Below the pieces are notes generated by a model that was given only the letters and a program-made list of their open reading frames with translations, made no database searches and had not been told where the DNA came from. Below, piece after piece: positions 55,359-63,674 of a DNA stretch of 64,000 bases. The translations under genes and the position numbers were made by a program. The stretch is taken from contig NZ_CP075184.1 of the NCBI RefSeq assembly GCF_020510705.1, positions 4,860,501 through 4,924,500 on the forward strand. The letters run 5' to 3'. How positions within the stretch are numbered: the first letter of the stretch is position 1; every line of letters starts with the position of its first letter. The stretch is from Acidovorax radicis (GTDB lineage: Bacteria; Pseudomonadota; Gammaproteobacteria; Burkholderiales; Burkholderiaceae_C).

Positions 55359-55847
55359 CTATTGCGTGACCGGCTCGGTCACGGACACATCGGTGTGCAG
55401 CAACGTGAGCGGAAAGCGCTGGCCCGCCAGGTAATCCGCCAGGCACCGCAGCAGCAGCGGGCTGCGGTGCCGCTCGGGGCAGGCGCGGATTTCATCGGCG
55501 GTCATCCACAGCGTTCGCACAATGCCGGTATCCAACGTGCGCCACTCGTGGTGTATGCCCAGGTTGCCCGCAAACGCAAAGCGCATGTAGGTGATGTCAT
55601 CCCCCGTGCGCGTCTTGGTGAAGCGGTTCATGTACACCCCGATGAGGGCGGTGGGCACGAAGTCGTGGGCCGTCTCTTCGAGCACCTCGCGGGCGCAGGC
55701 CTGGATGGGCGACTCGCCGGGGTCAAGGTGACCCGCCGGGTTGTTGAGCTTGAGACCGTCCGTGGTCTCTTCTTCGACCAGTAGAAAACGGCCATCGCGC
55801 TCGATGAGCGCGGCCACGGTCACATTGGGTTTCCAGCGGTGGGGCAT
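55359..55847 (-). CDS. Nudix hydrolase, NudJ-like
   Basis: 162-residue phosphohydrolase of nucleotide or thiamine-type diphosphates. The Nudix box is GHLDPGESPIQACAREVLEE, which fits GX5EX7REUXEE. The start MPHRWKPNVTVAALIERDGR is like NudJ-type enzymes; a GTG ten codons earlier (55877) is possible. In several betaproteobacteria such a gene stands next to mnmA, but not here. It is convergent with the tcu-linked receptor gene. Confidence 0.9.
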   Translation of the reverse strand: MPHRWKPNVTVAALIERDGRFLLVEEETTDGLKLNNPAGHLDPGESPIQACAREVLEETAHDFVPTALIGVYMNRFTKTRTGDDITYMRFAFAGNLGIHHEWRTLDTGIVRTLWMTADEIRACPERHRSPLLLRCLADYLAGQRFPLTLLHTDVSVTEPVTQ

Positions 55848-55970
55848 GGCGCGCATTATGACGACGGGCGTTGACACAAAAACGACACGCCGCGCGCGGC
55901 CTTGCCGACGCCGATACCCGTCGCACCCAAACGACGCAACGACCCGCGCCGCGCCATCGTCACAGGGCGT

Positions 55971-56498
55971 TCAGGCCGCCGACAGGGCACGCGCCATGTA
56001 CACCGCATCGTCGCCATAACTGGCCAGGCGCGCGCGCTGCACCTCGCATGTGAGCGCCTGCACCGCAAAGCCTTGGCGGGCCCAGTAATCGCGCGACCCT
56101 TGCACAGACACCAGCGCCGCGTGCCGCAGCCCGCGCGCGGCTGCCTGCCCCCAGAGCGCCTGCAGCAAGGCGTGCGCCAGCCCCTGGCCCGCGCAGGAAG
56201 GCAACACCGCCATGTCGTGCAGATACAGCGTGTCTGGCCGGGGGGTGGGTTCAAAGTCGCCGTGCAGTGGCGTCACCTTGCCCTGCTGCGACCAATACGC
56301 CGCCAGATACGCACAGACGGCGCCGTCACGCTCAAGCACCAGCGAGCCATTGACGGTGCTGGCCAAGCGGCGGGCAAAGACCTCGCCGCTTTCAACGAAA
56401 CCCTCGCCGTAGCAGGCGCGCTGCACCGCCAGCAGGCCCGGCAGATCAGGCACGGCCAAGGCACGCACCACCGAATGGGAGGGGGTTGTCGCCACCAC
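55971..56498 (-). CDS. GNAT-family N-acetyltransferase
   Basis: 175 residues. The GNAT core has LYLHDMAVLPSCAGQGLAHA, where the Gln-rich turn contacts acetyl-CoA, then ALLQALWGQAAARGLRHAAL and FAVQALTCEVQR. Substrate unknown. It lies six bases after the riboflavin synthase stop, so it may be read from the ribE transcript. Upstream half is more variable, as usual in this family. Confidence 0.87.
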   Translation of the reverse strand: MVATTPSHSVVRALAVPDLPGLLAVQRACYGEGFVESGEVFARRLASTVNGSLVLERDGAVCAYLAAYWSQQGKVTPLHGDFEPTPRPDTLYLHDMAVLPSCAGQGLAHALLQALWGQAAARGLRHAALVSVQGSRDYWARQGFAVQALTCEVQRARLASYGDDAVYMARALSAA

Positions 56499-56504
56499 AG
56501 GTGC

Positions 56505-57218
56505 TCAGCGTGACCCGTGGGACAACGCCGGGGGCTGCACAAAATCGTCGAGCGACAGGCCTTTTTCCTTGAGCAAGGCTTCCAGCACCGGCTGCAGGCG
56601 ACCCAGGCTCTCCTGAACGGCCTCGCGCACGGTGTCCACCACCACCTGGGTGCTGCGCTCGATCTCGATGTTCAGCGCGTCGCCCACCTTCTTGTGTTCA
56701 AACACGGTGGCGCGGCGCGTTTCGGGAATCATCCAGACCTCAAACCAGCCCTCTTGCCGGTTCACCTCGGCCACGGTGAGACTGGCGCCATGAATGGCGA
56801 TGTAGCCCTTGGCGAACACATAGCGGCGAAACGGCTCGGGCACGGCCACGCGCCACACCAGGTTGTTGTCGAACTCGCGGCGTTCCACGAGCGTGCCCGT
56901 GAAGTCCACATGGCCCGACAGCGGGTGCCCGCCGATCTCGGCACCGTCCTTGGCCGCGCGCTCCACGTTCACGCGGTCGCTCTGGCGGTAGCTGCCCAGC
57001 GTGGTGATGTTCAGGCTCTGCAGCATCACGTCGAAGTTGGCCTGCGTGGGCGAGAGGATCTCCGTGACCGTGAGGCACACCCCATCGGTGGACACGCTGG
57101 CACCGATGGCGAGATCCTGGCAAAAGCCCTCGGGAAAGTCGAGCGTGAAGGTGCGCAGGCCTGCGCGGTCGTGGATGGCGGCAATGCCTGCCGTGGCCTG
57201 GACGATGCCTGTGAACAT
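56505..57218 (-). CDS. ribE: Riboflavin synthase, alpha subunit
   Basis: Makes riboflavin from two molecules of 6,7-dimethyl-8-ribityllumazine. The start MFTGIVQATAGIAAI is diagnostic; two lumazine-binding repeats follow (LAIGASVSTDGVCLTVTEIL; GHPLSGHVDFTGTLVERRE, YIAIHGASLTVAEV). 237 residues; the last about 25 (LKEKGLSLDDFVQPPALSHG) extend the usual 200-215-residue protein. The ATG at 57218 is chosen over upstream in-frame codons. No FMN riboswitch structure is visible. Other rib genes are not adjacent. Confidence 0.97.
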   Translation of the reverse strand: MFTGIVQATAGIAAIHDRAGLRTFTLDFPEGFCQDLAIGASVSTDGVCLTVTEILSPTQANFDVMLQSLNITTLGSYRQSDRVNVERAAKDGAEIGGHPLSGHVDFTGTLVERREFDNNLVWRVAVPEPFRRYVFAKGYIAIHGASLTVAEVNRQEGWFEVWMIPETRRATVFEHKKVGDALNIEIERSTQVVVDTVREAVQESLGRLQPVLEALLKEKGLSLDDFVQPPALSHGSR

Positions 57219-57471
57219 GGCGCGGGGTTCCCCAAAAAAAGGCGAAGAAGTGGCAAAAGATGCAGCGCAAAGCAACCTGGCCGATACCGCTCCCAGCCCC
57301 GCACACGCGACTACACCGCCCGCAATTTTGCCACCCAGACACCTGCGCACCGCGCCATGGGCAGCAGCCCCTGTTCAGCGGAGATTCATCACCACCAAGG
57401 CACACTGCAAAAACAGTACAAACTGTGCCCACAGTCCCCGACCACAGGACTTGTCAACACAAGGAGCCCCC

Positions 57472-57777
57472 ATGCTGCGCACCCAACGCCTCACCGCGAT
57501 CACCGCAATCACCCTGCTGGCCGCCGTCATCAGTGCCCCTGGCCTGGCCGGGGACCGCGAGACCGCCCGCCAAAACGCCTCGGACAAACGCACCGCCGAC
57601 GGCTTCGACCATGGGATGAAGGCGGTTCCCCACAGCGCGGCCCCCGACGCCCCGGGCTATGGGTGGCGCTATTTTTCAGACCCCGCAACACGCCGTGCCG
57701 TTGTCATCAGCCCCCAAGGAGACTATTACTACAGCCGCGGCAAGGGCCTGCGCTGGGTCGCGGCAGAACAAACCTGA
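57472..57777 (+). CDS. Small secreted protein of unknown function
   Basis: 101 residues. Signal peptide (LTAITAITLLAAVISAPGLA) with cleavage near GLA-GDRET, then a short soluble part rich in polar residues with YGWRYFSDPATRRAVVISPQ. AAGGAGC lies just upstream of the ATG at 57472. I recognise no family. It is divergent from ribE and convergent with the phytase-like esterase gene. Confidence 0.75.
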   Translation: MLRTQRLTAITAITLLAAVISAPGLAGDRETARQNASDKRTADGFDHGMKAVPHSAAPDAPGYGWRYFSDPATRRAVVISPQGDYYYSRGKGLRWVAAEQT

Positions 57778-57862
57778 CGGCGGTGGACTAAGGCCGCAAG
57801 GCCGGGGTGGATGGCGCCCGGTGGCGCTTGCCCCCGGCCGTGGCCAACGGCGCGTTGGCGCG

Positions 57863-59218
57863 TTATTTGGCGCGCAGCAGCTCGCCCACTTCCAGCAGCA
57901 CCAGTTCGTTGTCGTCGGCCTTGTTGGGCTCGCGGCTGGAGCTGAACGGCAGGTTGTTGTCGTTGCCCACCACAATGTGCGTGGCGTCCACCACGTCCAC
58001 GTTCTCGATGGTGAAGAACGGGAAGGTCAGCACGCCGTTGTTCAGGGGCTTCCTGGCCAGGCGCTGCGGGTCTTGGATGTTCATGAGGTCGATGTAACCC
58101 AGCTTGCGGATCTCGCCGCCCACGTTGGCGTCGGAGAGCTCGACTTTATAGACGCGCTTGAATTTGGCGATGTCGTGAAAGCAGTCGGCGCGCTTTTGGT
58201 CGGCAGGGCATGCCTTGTCGGCCGTGCCCTCGCCGTTGTCGCGCTCGATGATCAAGCCGGTGGTGCCATCGATCATGTTGAAGTCACCGATGGCATGGTG
58301 GTTGGCCTCCAGCACGTATTTCCAGTGCCGGCCCGTCCACTGCCCGGCCTTCACGTCAAACTCCAGCACGCGCAGCACCTGTTTGCCGCCCACGGTTTCA
58401 TAGGCCTTGGCTTCTTCGTTCCACAGCGCGCCTTCAAGCAGAGCATAAAGCTTGCTACCGTCTTTCGACGAGGCCATGCCCTCAAAACCCTTGGAGCGCT
58501 TGACCTCAAACGCCACGCCTTTGGCATCGGGGGCGCCGGGCAGCTGCAGGCCGGGCGCATCGGGCGAACGCACGACCTTGCCATCGACCTGCGTTTCAAA
58601 CACCGCCAGCACCTTGCCGTTCAGATCGGCCTTGAGGAGGTAGGGGCCAAACTCTTCACCGATCCACAAGGCACCGCCCGCAAATTGAAAGCTCTCGGGG
58701 TCGAAGTCAGCCCCCGTGAGGTAGCGCTTTGACGTGCCCTCCTGCGTGATGCGAAACGGCACCTTTTTGTCGGGGTCATGCAAAAACACGGTTTTGAGGC
58801 GGTTGAACTTTCCGCTTTGGAAATCCACCGTGTAGTGGTTCAGGTACAGCATGAAGTCGGGCGAGTTGGCCTTGGCGCCCGCGCCGTTGTCGGTGAGGAT
58901 CCAGAACGATCCATCAGCCATGCGCTTGATGCCGGAGTGGCCCTGGATGGGCTGGCCCTTGAATGGCAGCGACACGCCCGTGTCGCGCCCGCCGGACTGG
59001 CCCATCACGGAGCCTACGGCGTCCACGCGGCGCGGCGTGGTGAACTTGCCGCTGACCTGCAGGTCCTGCGGCGCGTCCTTGGGGGCGGCAATCACCGTGA
59101 GCGCCGGCAACACGGCATGGCCTGCCAGGGTGGCAGGGTAGGCCTGCTGGGCAAACGAGGTGGAACAAGCCATGCACAGCAGCGCGGCGCAGGCAGCCAG
59201 GGGAGAGAGTCGGGACAT
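57863..59218 (-). CDS. Esterase-like activity of phytase family protein
   Basis: 451-residue exported protein. Signal peptide ends near CSTSFAQQAYPA; the body has the phytase-like beta-propeller repeats (GHSGIKRMADGSFWILTDNG, ESFQFAGGALWIGEEFGPYL, GFEGMASSKDGSKLYALLEG, GLIIERDNGEG) typical of the PF13449 group. It may hydrolyse phosphate esters or other ester bonds in the periplasm; activity is not certain for the group. MSRLSPLAACAALLCMACS also looks a little like a lipobox. It appears to be transcribed alone. Confidence 0.88.
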   Translation of the reverse strand: MSRLSPLAACAALLCMACSTSFAQQAYPATLAGHAVLPALTVIAAPKDAPQDLQVSGKFTTPRRVDAVGSVMGQSGGRDTGVSLPFKGQPIQGHSGIKRMADGSFWILTDNGAGAKANSPDFMLYLNHYTVDFQSGKFNRLKTVFLHDPDKKVPFRITQEGTSKRYLTGADFDPESFQFAGGALWIGEEFGPYLLKADLNGKVLAVFETQVDGKVVRSPDAPGLQLPGAPDAKGVAFEVKRSKGFEGMASSKDGSKLYALLEGALWNEEAKAYETVGGKQVLRVLEFDVKAGQWTGRHWKYVLEANHHAIGDFNMIDGTTGLIIERDNGEGTADKACPADQKRADCFHDIAKFKRVYKVELSDANVGGEIRKLGYIDLMNIQDPQRLARKPLNNGVLTFPFFTIENVDVVDATHIVVGNDNNLPFSSSREPNKADDNELVLLEVGELLRAK

Positions 59219-59476
59219 GTTTGCAGTGGTAAAGCCTAAAACGGCAACGATGCGGCCCGTCTATGACGCCGTCATGAAACCGGGCCTGGGCAAACCACTG
59301 CATGCGGCACAACACAATGCATGTGTCGCGGGTGCCCTGCATGCGCATTGAATCTTTTGTGGTGGATGGGACTCACACACCACATCCTGCACCTTACCCA
59401 CCGGGCGTGCCTCGCGTGGGGGCATAGTGCACCACCGTCGCCACCACCACCGCCCACCCACCTGCCCACACCCGCC

Positions 59477-59728
59477 ATGGAAACCCTCTCTGCATTGCAA
59501 TCGCTCGGACTGGAGCTGCCCAGCCCGGCCTACATCGTGGGCGCCATCGTGTTCGGCCTCATTGGCATGGCCGCGTACTGGCATGGCAAGAGATCGCAGC
59601 AGCGCCGCACCCGGTGGTGGGGCGTTGCGCTGATGTTCTACCCCTACGCCGTCTCGCCCACCTGGCTGCTGTATGCCGTGGGCGCTGCGTTGTGCCTGGG
59701 CCTGTGGTGGGATGTGCAGCGCGGGTGA
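59477..59728 (+). CDS. Small membrane protein of unknown function
   Basis: 83 residues with two predicted membrane helices: SPAYIVGAIVFGLIGMAAYW (residues about 16-35) and SPTWLLYAVGAALCLGLWWD (60-79). The linker is basic (KRSQQRRTRWWG). ATG at 59477 without a strong ribosome site. Not recognised, but the two-helix pattern with a conserved-looking YPYAVSPTWLLYAVG loop suggests a real gene. Confidence 0.65.
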   Translation: METLSALQSLGLELPSPAYIVGAIVFGLIGMAAYWHGKRSQQRRTRWWGVALMFYPYAVSPTWLLYAVGAALCLGLWWDVQRG

Positions 59729-59817
59729 TGGCGCAGCGATGGTGGGGTGATCGGGGTGGTGAGGCGATGGCGAACGGACTGGCGTGGAATGACGTGGGCG
59801 TTGCCCCTCACCCTCCG

Positions 59818-61512
59818 TCAACCGGCGGCCATCAGCCCGGCGCCGTGCCCACGTGTGAAGGCTTCTTCAAACACCGAATAGCCAGACCAGTCGCTGTGCG
59901 CAAATGACAGCCGCGCCGTGGCGGGTGTCGGGAGAAAGCGAACTCGCTCCCCATTTGATAGCTGCCTGCGATTGCTGGATAAGCGCTGAAGGCCAATTTG
60001 GCTCAAATATTGAACCACCCCTGGCACGGGGATGGACATGGCATGGCCATAGCGGGTGATGGCCACCTGCCGCGCACGCTGGCGCAGGTCGGGGTGGGGC
60101 ACGCTCAATGCGGCCATGACCGCATCCGCCCAGTGTTGCCAGGGCAAGGTGGCCAGTCGATGGCGGGCGTCCGGCATGTCGCCCAGCGCCTGGTAGTAGC
60201 TCAACACCGTGGGCCCTGCCAACGTGGCGCGGGGGTCCAGCCGTTGGTGGCCCGCGTCCACATAGCCCAGGCCGCCGGGTGTGGGGTCGTCATACAGCAC
60301 GTTGTCCCACGACGGCGCCGCACCGGGGCGGTCGGTGAGGGGGCTGTCAATGTAGATATTGGCCACCAGCCACGGGGCCCATGTCAGGCGCTGCGCGGCA
60401 CCGGTCAAAAACGCGGGCGGGTTTTGCACCACGCGCGCCGCCACAAAAGCCGGCAGCGCCACGATGCAGCGCGGCGCATGCCAGCGCTCGGCGTTGCCAG
60501 TGGTGTGGTTGAAGGCATCCACCTGCACACCATGCCGGTCCTCGGTAATGCGCAGCACGCTGGTGCCGGTGCCCAACTGGCCCGCTGCGCGCAACGGCGC
60601 GGCCAGGCGCTCGGTGAGCCAGCCGTTGCCCTCGGGCCAAGTGAGCACGCTGTCGCGCGCCTCGTCGGTGGCTTCACCAGGGGCGTGAAACCCGTGGCGG
60701 CTGGCAAAGTAGTGGATGCCTGCCCAGGCCGATACCCGATCGGCCCCCGCGCCGTAGTCGTCGCGGCAGCAGTAGTCGAGATACCAGCGCAGGTACCGGT
60801 CGTCCAGCCCCTGCTCGGCCAGCCACGCGGCAAAGGTGACGGCATCCAGCGCCCTGTGGGATGGTGCCATCGGGTGCCTGGCGTCCCACAGCGTGAGCGC
60901 GGGCATGGCAAACCGGGCCGCGGCCGCCTGCACCGCCACCAGCCTGGCAAACCGGCGGTATTGCGCCAGGGTGGCTTCACCTACACCTCCTCCGGGCAGC
61001 AGGCCATCCTGCCACTCGCCCCCGATAAAAAGCCGCTCCTGGGGGCTGTGGCACAAGTGCCGCTCTTCGTACTGCCAGCGCCCGGCCACACGCTGGCGCA
61101 GGCCCAGTTCCTCCAGCAGGTCTTGCACCTCGCGCGCGTCGTCGCCGGGCAGGGGCAGGTAGTGCGCGCCTTGTGGGCAGGCCAGGCCGTTGACAGCGCT
61201 GCCCCGGCTGTTGCCGCCAGCGGTGTCCTCCAGCTCCAGCAGCACAAAGTCATCCACGCCTGTCAGCCGCAGCGACCGCGCCGCCGCCAGCCCCGCCACG
61301 CCCCCACCGGCGATGATCACCTGCGCTCGCCGCACCACGGCGGGCTCGGGCAGCGTGCCGGCTTGGAGCAGGTCCCGCACCTGGTGACCACGGGCCATGT
61401 CGATGCCGGTGAAGCTGCCCTCCAACGTGCGCGGTGCCCGATCGCAACCCGACAGCGACACGCCCGTGGCCGCCGAGGCGGCAGCGGTGGCAAGGAAGTG
61501 GCGGCGTTGCAT
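59818..61512 (-). CDS. FAD/NAD(P)-binding amine-oxidase-like protein with Tat-type signal, linked to the aminopropyltransferase
   Basis: 564 residues. Begins QRRHFLATAAASAATGVSLS, a twin-arginine-type signal with a possible lipobox (SLSGC). FAD-binding motif VIIAGGGVAGLAAARSLRLT (residues about 65-84), then LELEDTAGGNSRG as in amine oxidases. Palindromic repeat copy 10 encodes residues about 504-520 (QIGLQRLSSNRRQLSNG). It lies 216 bp after the aminopropyltransferase gene, and both belong with DUF350 and DUF4178 genes; I infer that it oxidises or processes a polyamine-like product in the periplasm. Confidence 0.85.
   Translation of the reverse strand: MQRRHFLATAAASAATGVSLSGCDRAPRTLEGSFTGIDMARGHQVRDLLQAGTLPEPAVVRRAQVIIAGGGVAGLAAARSLRLTGVDDFVLLELEDTAGGNSRGSAVNGLACPQGAHYLPLPGDDAREVQDLLEELGLRQRVAGRWQYEERHLCHSPQERLFIGGEWQDGLLPGGGVGEATLAQYRRFARLVAVQAAAARFAMPALTLWDARHPMAPSHRALDAVTFAAWLAEQGLDDRYLRWYLDYCCRDDYGAGADRVSAWAGIHYFASRHGFHAPGEATDEARDSVLTWPEGNGWLTERLAAPLRAAGQLGTGTSVLRITEDRHGVQVDAFNHTTGNAERWHAPRCIVALPAFVAARVVQNPPAFLTGAAQRLTWAPWLVANIYIDSPLTDRPGAAPSWDNVLYDDPTPGGLGYVDAGHQRLDPRATLAGPTVLSYYQALGDMPDARHRLATLPWQHWADAVMAALSVPHPDLRQRARQVAITRYGHAMSIPVPGVVQYLSQIGLQRLSSNRRQLSNGERVRFLPTPATARLSFAHSDWSGYSVFEEAFTRGHGAGLMAAG
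59953..60001 (+). repeat. Dispersed palindromic element, copy 10 (inside the FAD oxidoreductase gene)
   Basis: ATTTGATAGCTGCCTGCGAT, TGCTGGATAAGCGCTGAAGG, CCAATTTG. Read in antisense by the oxidoreductase frame, which stays open. Confidence 0.7.
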
Positions 61513-61580
61513 GGGGCTTGATTCTGCTTCAGGGATTCAAGGCGTAGCGCATGCAAATGGCGCGGCAAAAGCGAGTGCCA

Positions 61581-61722
61581 CCGTGGAGCTGGCTTGGCCA
61601 GGCCACCGGTGGCTTCCCCCTCAGGGGCTGAGTGCCTGCGGCTCCAAGCCTGGCTGCCCAGGCTTGGACAGGCCGAAAAGGCCGTGCCTCTGGCACTGCC
61701 ACCGGGCGGCACAGCCGCTCAG
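61581..61722 (-). repeat. C-rich intergenic hairpin repeat, copy c
   Basis: Between the aminopropyltransferase stop and the FAD oxidoreductase start. Module 1 CCGTGGAGCTGGCTTGGCCA; module 2 CTTCCCCCTCAGGGGCTGAG; right end CAGCCGCTCAGGGGGAGTC. Between the modules are further short inverted repeats (CCAAGCCTGGCTGCCCAGGC). No gene in the gap. Confidence 0.65.
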
Positions 61723-61728
61723 GGGGAG

Positions 61729-63264
61729 TCAATGCTTTCCCCACTCGCGTTCATAGGTGTGCACCAGCGCCTGGTTGGACAACCGGTTGACCTCGGCGGG
61801 CACACGCGCCATGTCGAGCGGGAAGTCAAACATCAGCGGCAAGGACGGCGGGCTCAGAAAACGCAGCCCTGCGGGCAGCGTCTCGGGCAGGCGCCACGGG
61901 CGACGGCTGGCAATAACATAGCCCCACTCGCCAAAGCTGGGCACGTGGGCGTGGTAGGGCGCGGTGTGCAGGCCCACCGATTCGATGGTCTGCACCACCG
62001 TCCAGAAGCTCTGGCGCGCCACCAGCGGCGAGGTGGTCTGCACCACCGCATAGCCACTGGCCGCCAGGCGCTTGTCGAGCAGCGCATAAAAGCTGTTGGT
62101 GTAGAGCTTGCCGATCGAGAAGTTGGTGGGGTCCGGGAAGTCCACCACGATCACATCGAAAGGGGCTTCTTCCCCTTCTTGCTGAAGCCAGCCAAAGGCA
62201 TCGGTGTTGATGATCTTCACCTTGGGCGAACGCAGCGCGTTGCCGTTCAGGTGCGCCAGGGTGGGGTTGTCGGTGAAGATCCTGGTCATGGCCGGGTCGA
62301 GCTCGACCAGCGTGACCGATTCGACCGAAGGGTATTTGAGAATCTCGCGCACGGCCATGCCGTCGCCACCACCCAGCACCGCCACGCGCCGTGGCCCCCC
62401 GTGGGCCGACATGGCCGGGTGCACCAGGGCCTCGTGGTAACGGTATTCGTCCGACTCGGAAAACTGCAGGTTGCCGTTCAGATACAACCGGTGACCATAG
62501 CGGCCCTGCGTGACCACGATGCGCTGGTAGGGCGTGGCGGTGGTGAAAACAATGCGGTCCTGGTAGAACTTGTCCTCGGCAAAACTGGTGATGTGCTCGG
62601 CACCGGCAAATCCTGCCAACAGGATGATCACCACCATCACACAGGCCACCAGATGCGAGCGCAGGCGCCGCAACTCGTGCCGGAACAACCACACCGCCCA
62701 CAGCGCCACGGCCGCATTCATCAGGCCGAACAGCAAACCGGTGCGTATCAACCCCAGGTGCGGCACCAGCAGCAGCGGGAACGCCAGCGACACCGCCAGC
62801 GCGCCCAGGTAGTCGAACGTGAGCACCTGCGATACCAGGTCTTTCAGCGCCACGTTGCGTTTGAGGATACGCATCACGAGCGGTATCTCCAGCCCCACCA
62901 GCGTACCCACCAGCAGCACCATGCCATACAGCAGGAACCGGAACGCGCCTGGCGTATAGGCGTTGGCCAGAAATAGTGTGGCGGGCAGCGCCCCACCAAT
63001 CAGCGCCACCAGCAGTTCGATGCGCAAAAAGTGCGCGGGCAGCTGCCGCTCGAAGTACCGCGACAGCCACGAACCCACGCCCATGGCGAACAGGTAGGTG
63101 CCGATGATGGTGCTGAACTGCAGCACCGAGTCCCCCAGCACATAGGACGCGAGCGCGCCCGCAGCCAGTTCATAGAGCAGGCCACAGGCGGCCACCACGA
63201 ACACGCTGGCGAGCAGCGCAACGTCGATGGCGCGCGCGCCGGTGGGGGCGCCAGTTTCCTTCAT
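61729..63264 (-). CDS. Membrane-anchored polyamine aminopropyltransferase (SpeE-like)
   Basis: 511 residues: an N-terminal part with about seven membrane helices (residues 10-215, for example LLASVFVVAACGLLYELAAG), then a spermidine-synthase fold. The SAM-type motif VLGGGDGMAVREILKY, VELDPAMT and VVDFPDPTNFSIGKLYT hold the substrate-binding and catalytic acidic residues. Such membrane SpeE paralogues often stand with DUF350, DUF4178 and a SAM-decarboxylase-like gene. The ATG at 63264 gives MKETGAPTG; the ATG at 63276 is possible. The product is unknown; decarboxylated-SAM transfer to an amine is the family reaction. Confidence 0.9.
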   Translation of the reverse strand: MKETGAPTGARAIDVALLASVFVVAACGLLYELAAGALASYVLGDSVLQFSTIIGTYLFAMGVGSWLSRYFERQLPAHFLRIELLVALIGGALPATLFLANAYTPGAFRFLLYGMVLLVGTLVGLEIPLVMRILKRNVALKDLVSQVLTFDYLGALAVSLAFPLLLVPHLGLIRTGLLFGLMNAAVALWAVWLFRHELRRLRSHLVACVMVVIILLAGFAGAEHITSFAEDKFYQDRIVFTTATPYQRIVVTQGRYGHRLYLNGNLQFSESDEYRYHEALVHPAMSAHGGPRRVAVLGGGDGMAVREILKYPSVESVTLVELDPAMTRIFTDNPTLAHLNGNALRSPKVKIINTDAFGWLQQEGEEAPFDVIVVDFPDPTNFSIGKLYTNSFYALLDKRLAASGYAVVQTTSPLVARQSFWTVVQTIESVGLHTAPYHAHVPSFGEWGYVIASRRPWRLPETLPAGLRFLSPPSLPLMFDFPLDMARVPAEVNRLSNQALVHTYEREWGKH

Positions 63265-63309
63265 GTGACGGCGCATGCAATGGGCGCGGCCCTGGCCTGT
63301 GGACGCCGC

Positions 63310-63402
63310 GCAAGGGCCGCCCCGCTGCGCTGGCGTCGTCCCCCTGCCCACATCGCGTAGCGATGCGAGAGCGGGGGGAAGCGGCGCAGCCGCTCAGGGG
63401 GG
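63310..63402 (-). repeat. C-rich intergenic hairpin repeat, copy d
   Basis: Contains GTCGTCCCCCTGCCCACATC and GAGAGCGGGGGGAAGCGGCG then CAGCCGCTCAGGGGGGTG, i.e. inner AGCGGC/GCCGCT hairpin inside outer C/G runs. Module 1 is degenerate here. On the minus strand it starts right after the DUF350 stop. Confidence 0.7.
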
Positions 63403-63409
63403 TGTTTCA

Positions 63410-63631
63410 TCAATGAATCGCCGCTGCCACGATGATGCTGATGCCCAGGCACATCGCCGCCACCACCAGGCCCAGGGCCTGGTTCTGCTTTTCGACGATC
63501 TCGCGCCACAGGTCATAGGGCGTGATCTTGTCGACGATGACAAAACACAGCCAGAAGATGATGACGCCAATGATGGCGTACAGGATGGACCCGAGGAACG
63601 CTGCGGGCTTGAGCCATTCGATGCCGATCAT
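63410..63631 (-). CDS. DUF350 domain protein
   Basis: 73-residue inner-membrane protein with two helices (FLGSILYAIIGVIIFWLCFV and LGLVVAAMCLGISIIVAAAI). ATG at 63631 preceded by AAGGAGA. The frame is open upstream but lies in the DUF4178 gene's end. DUF350 proteins of this size commonly lie between DUF4178 and membrane SpeE genes. Function unknown; a membrane component of the polyamine-like pathway is inferred from context. Confidence 0.88.
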   Translation of the reverse strand: MIGIEWLKPAAFLGSILYAIIGVIIFWLCFVIVDKITPYDLWREIVEKQNQALGLVVAAMCLGISIIVAAAIH

Positions 63632-63674
63632 GGGGAGATCTCCTTCTTGAAACGTTGTTGCACGGTGCCGCCGC

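Noticed and set aside
57219..57350. FMN riboswitch upstream of riboflavin synthase
   Set aside because: The leader is short and lacks the conserved junction elements; the gene's upstream region is mostly the start of the divergent secreted-protein gene's promoter.
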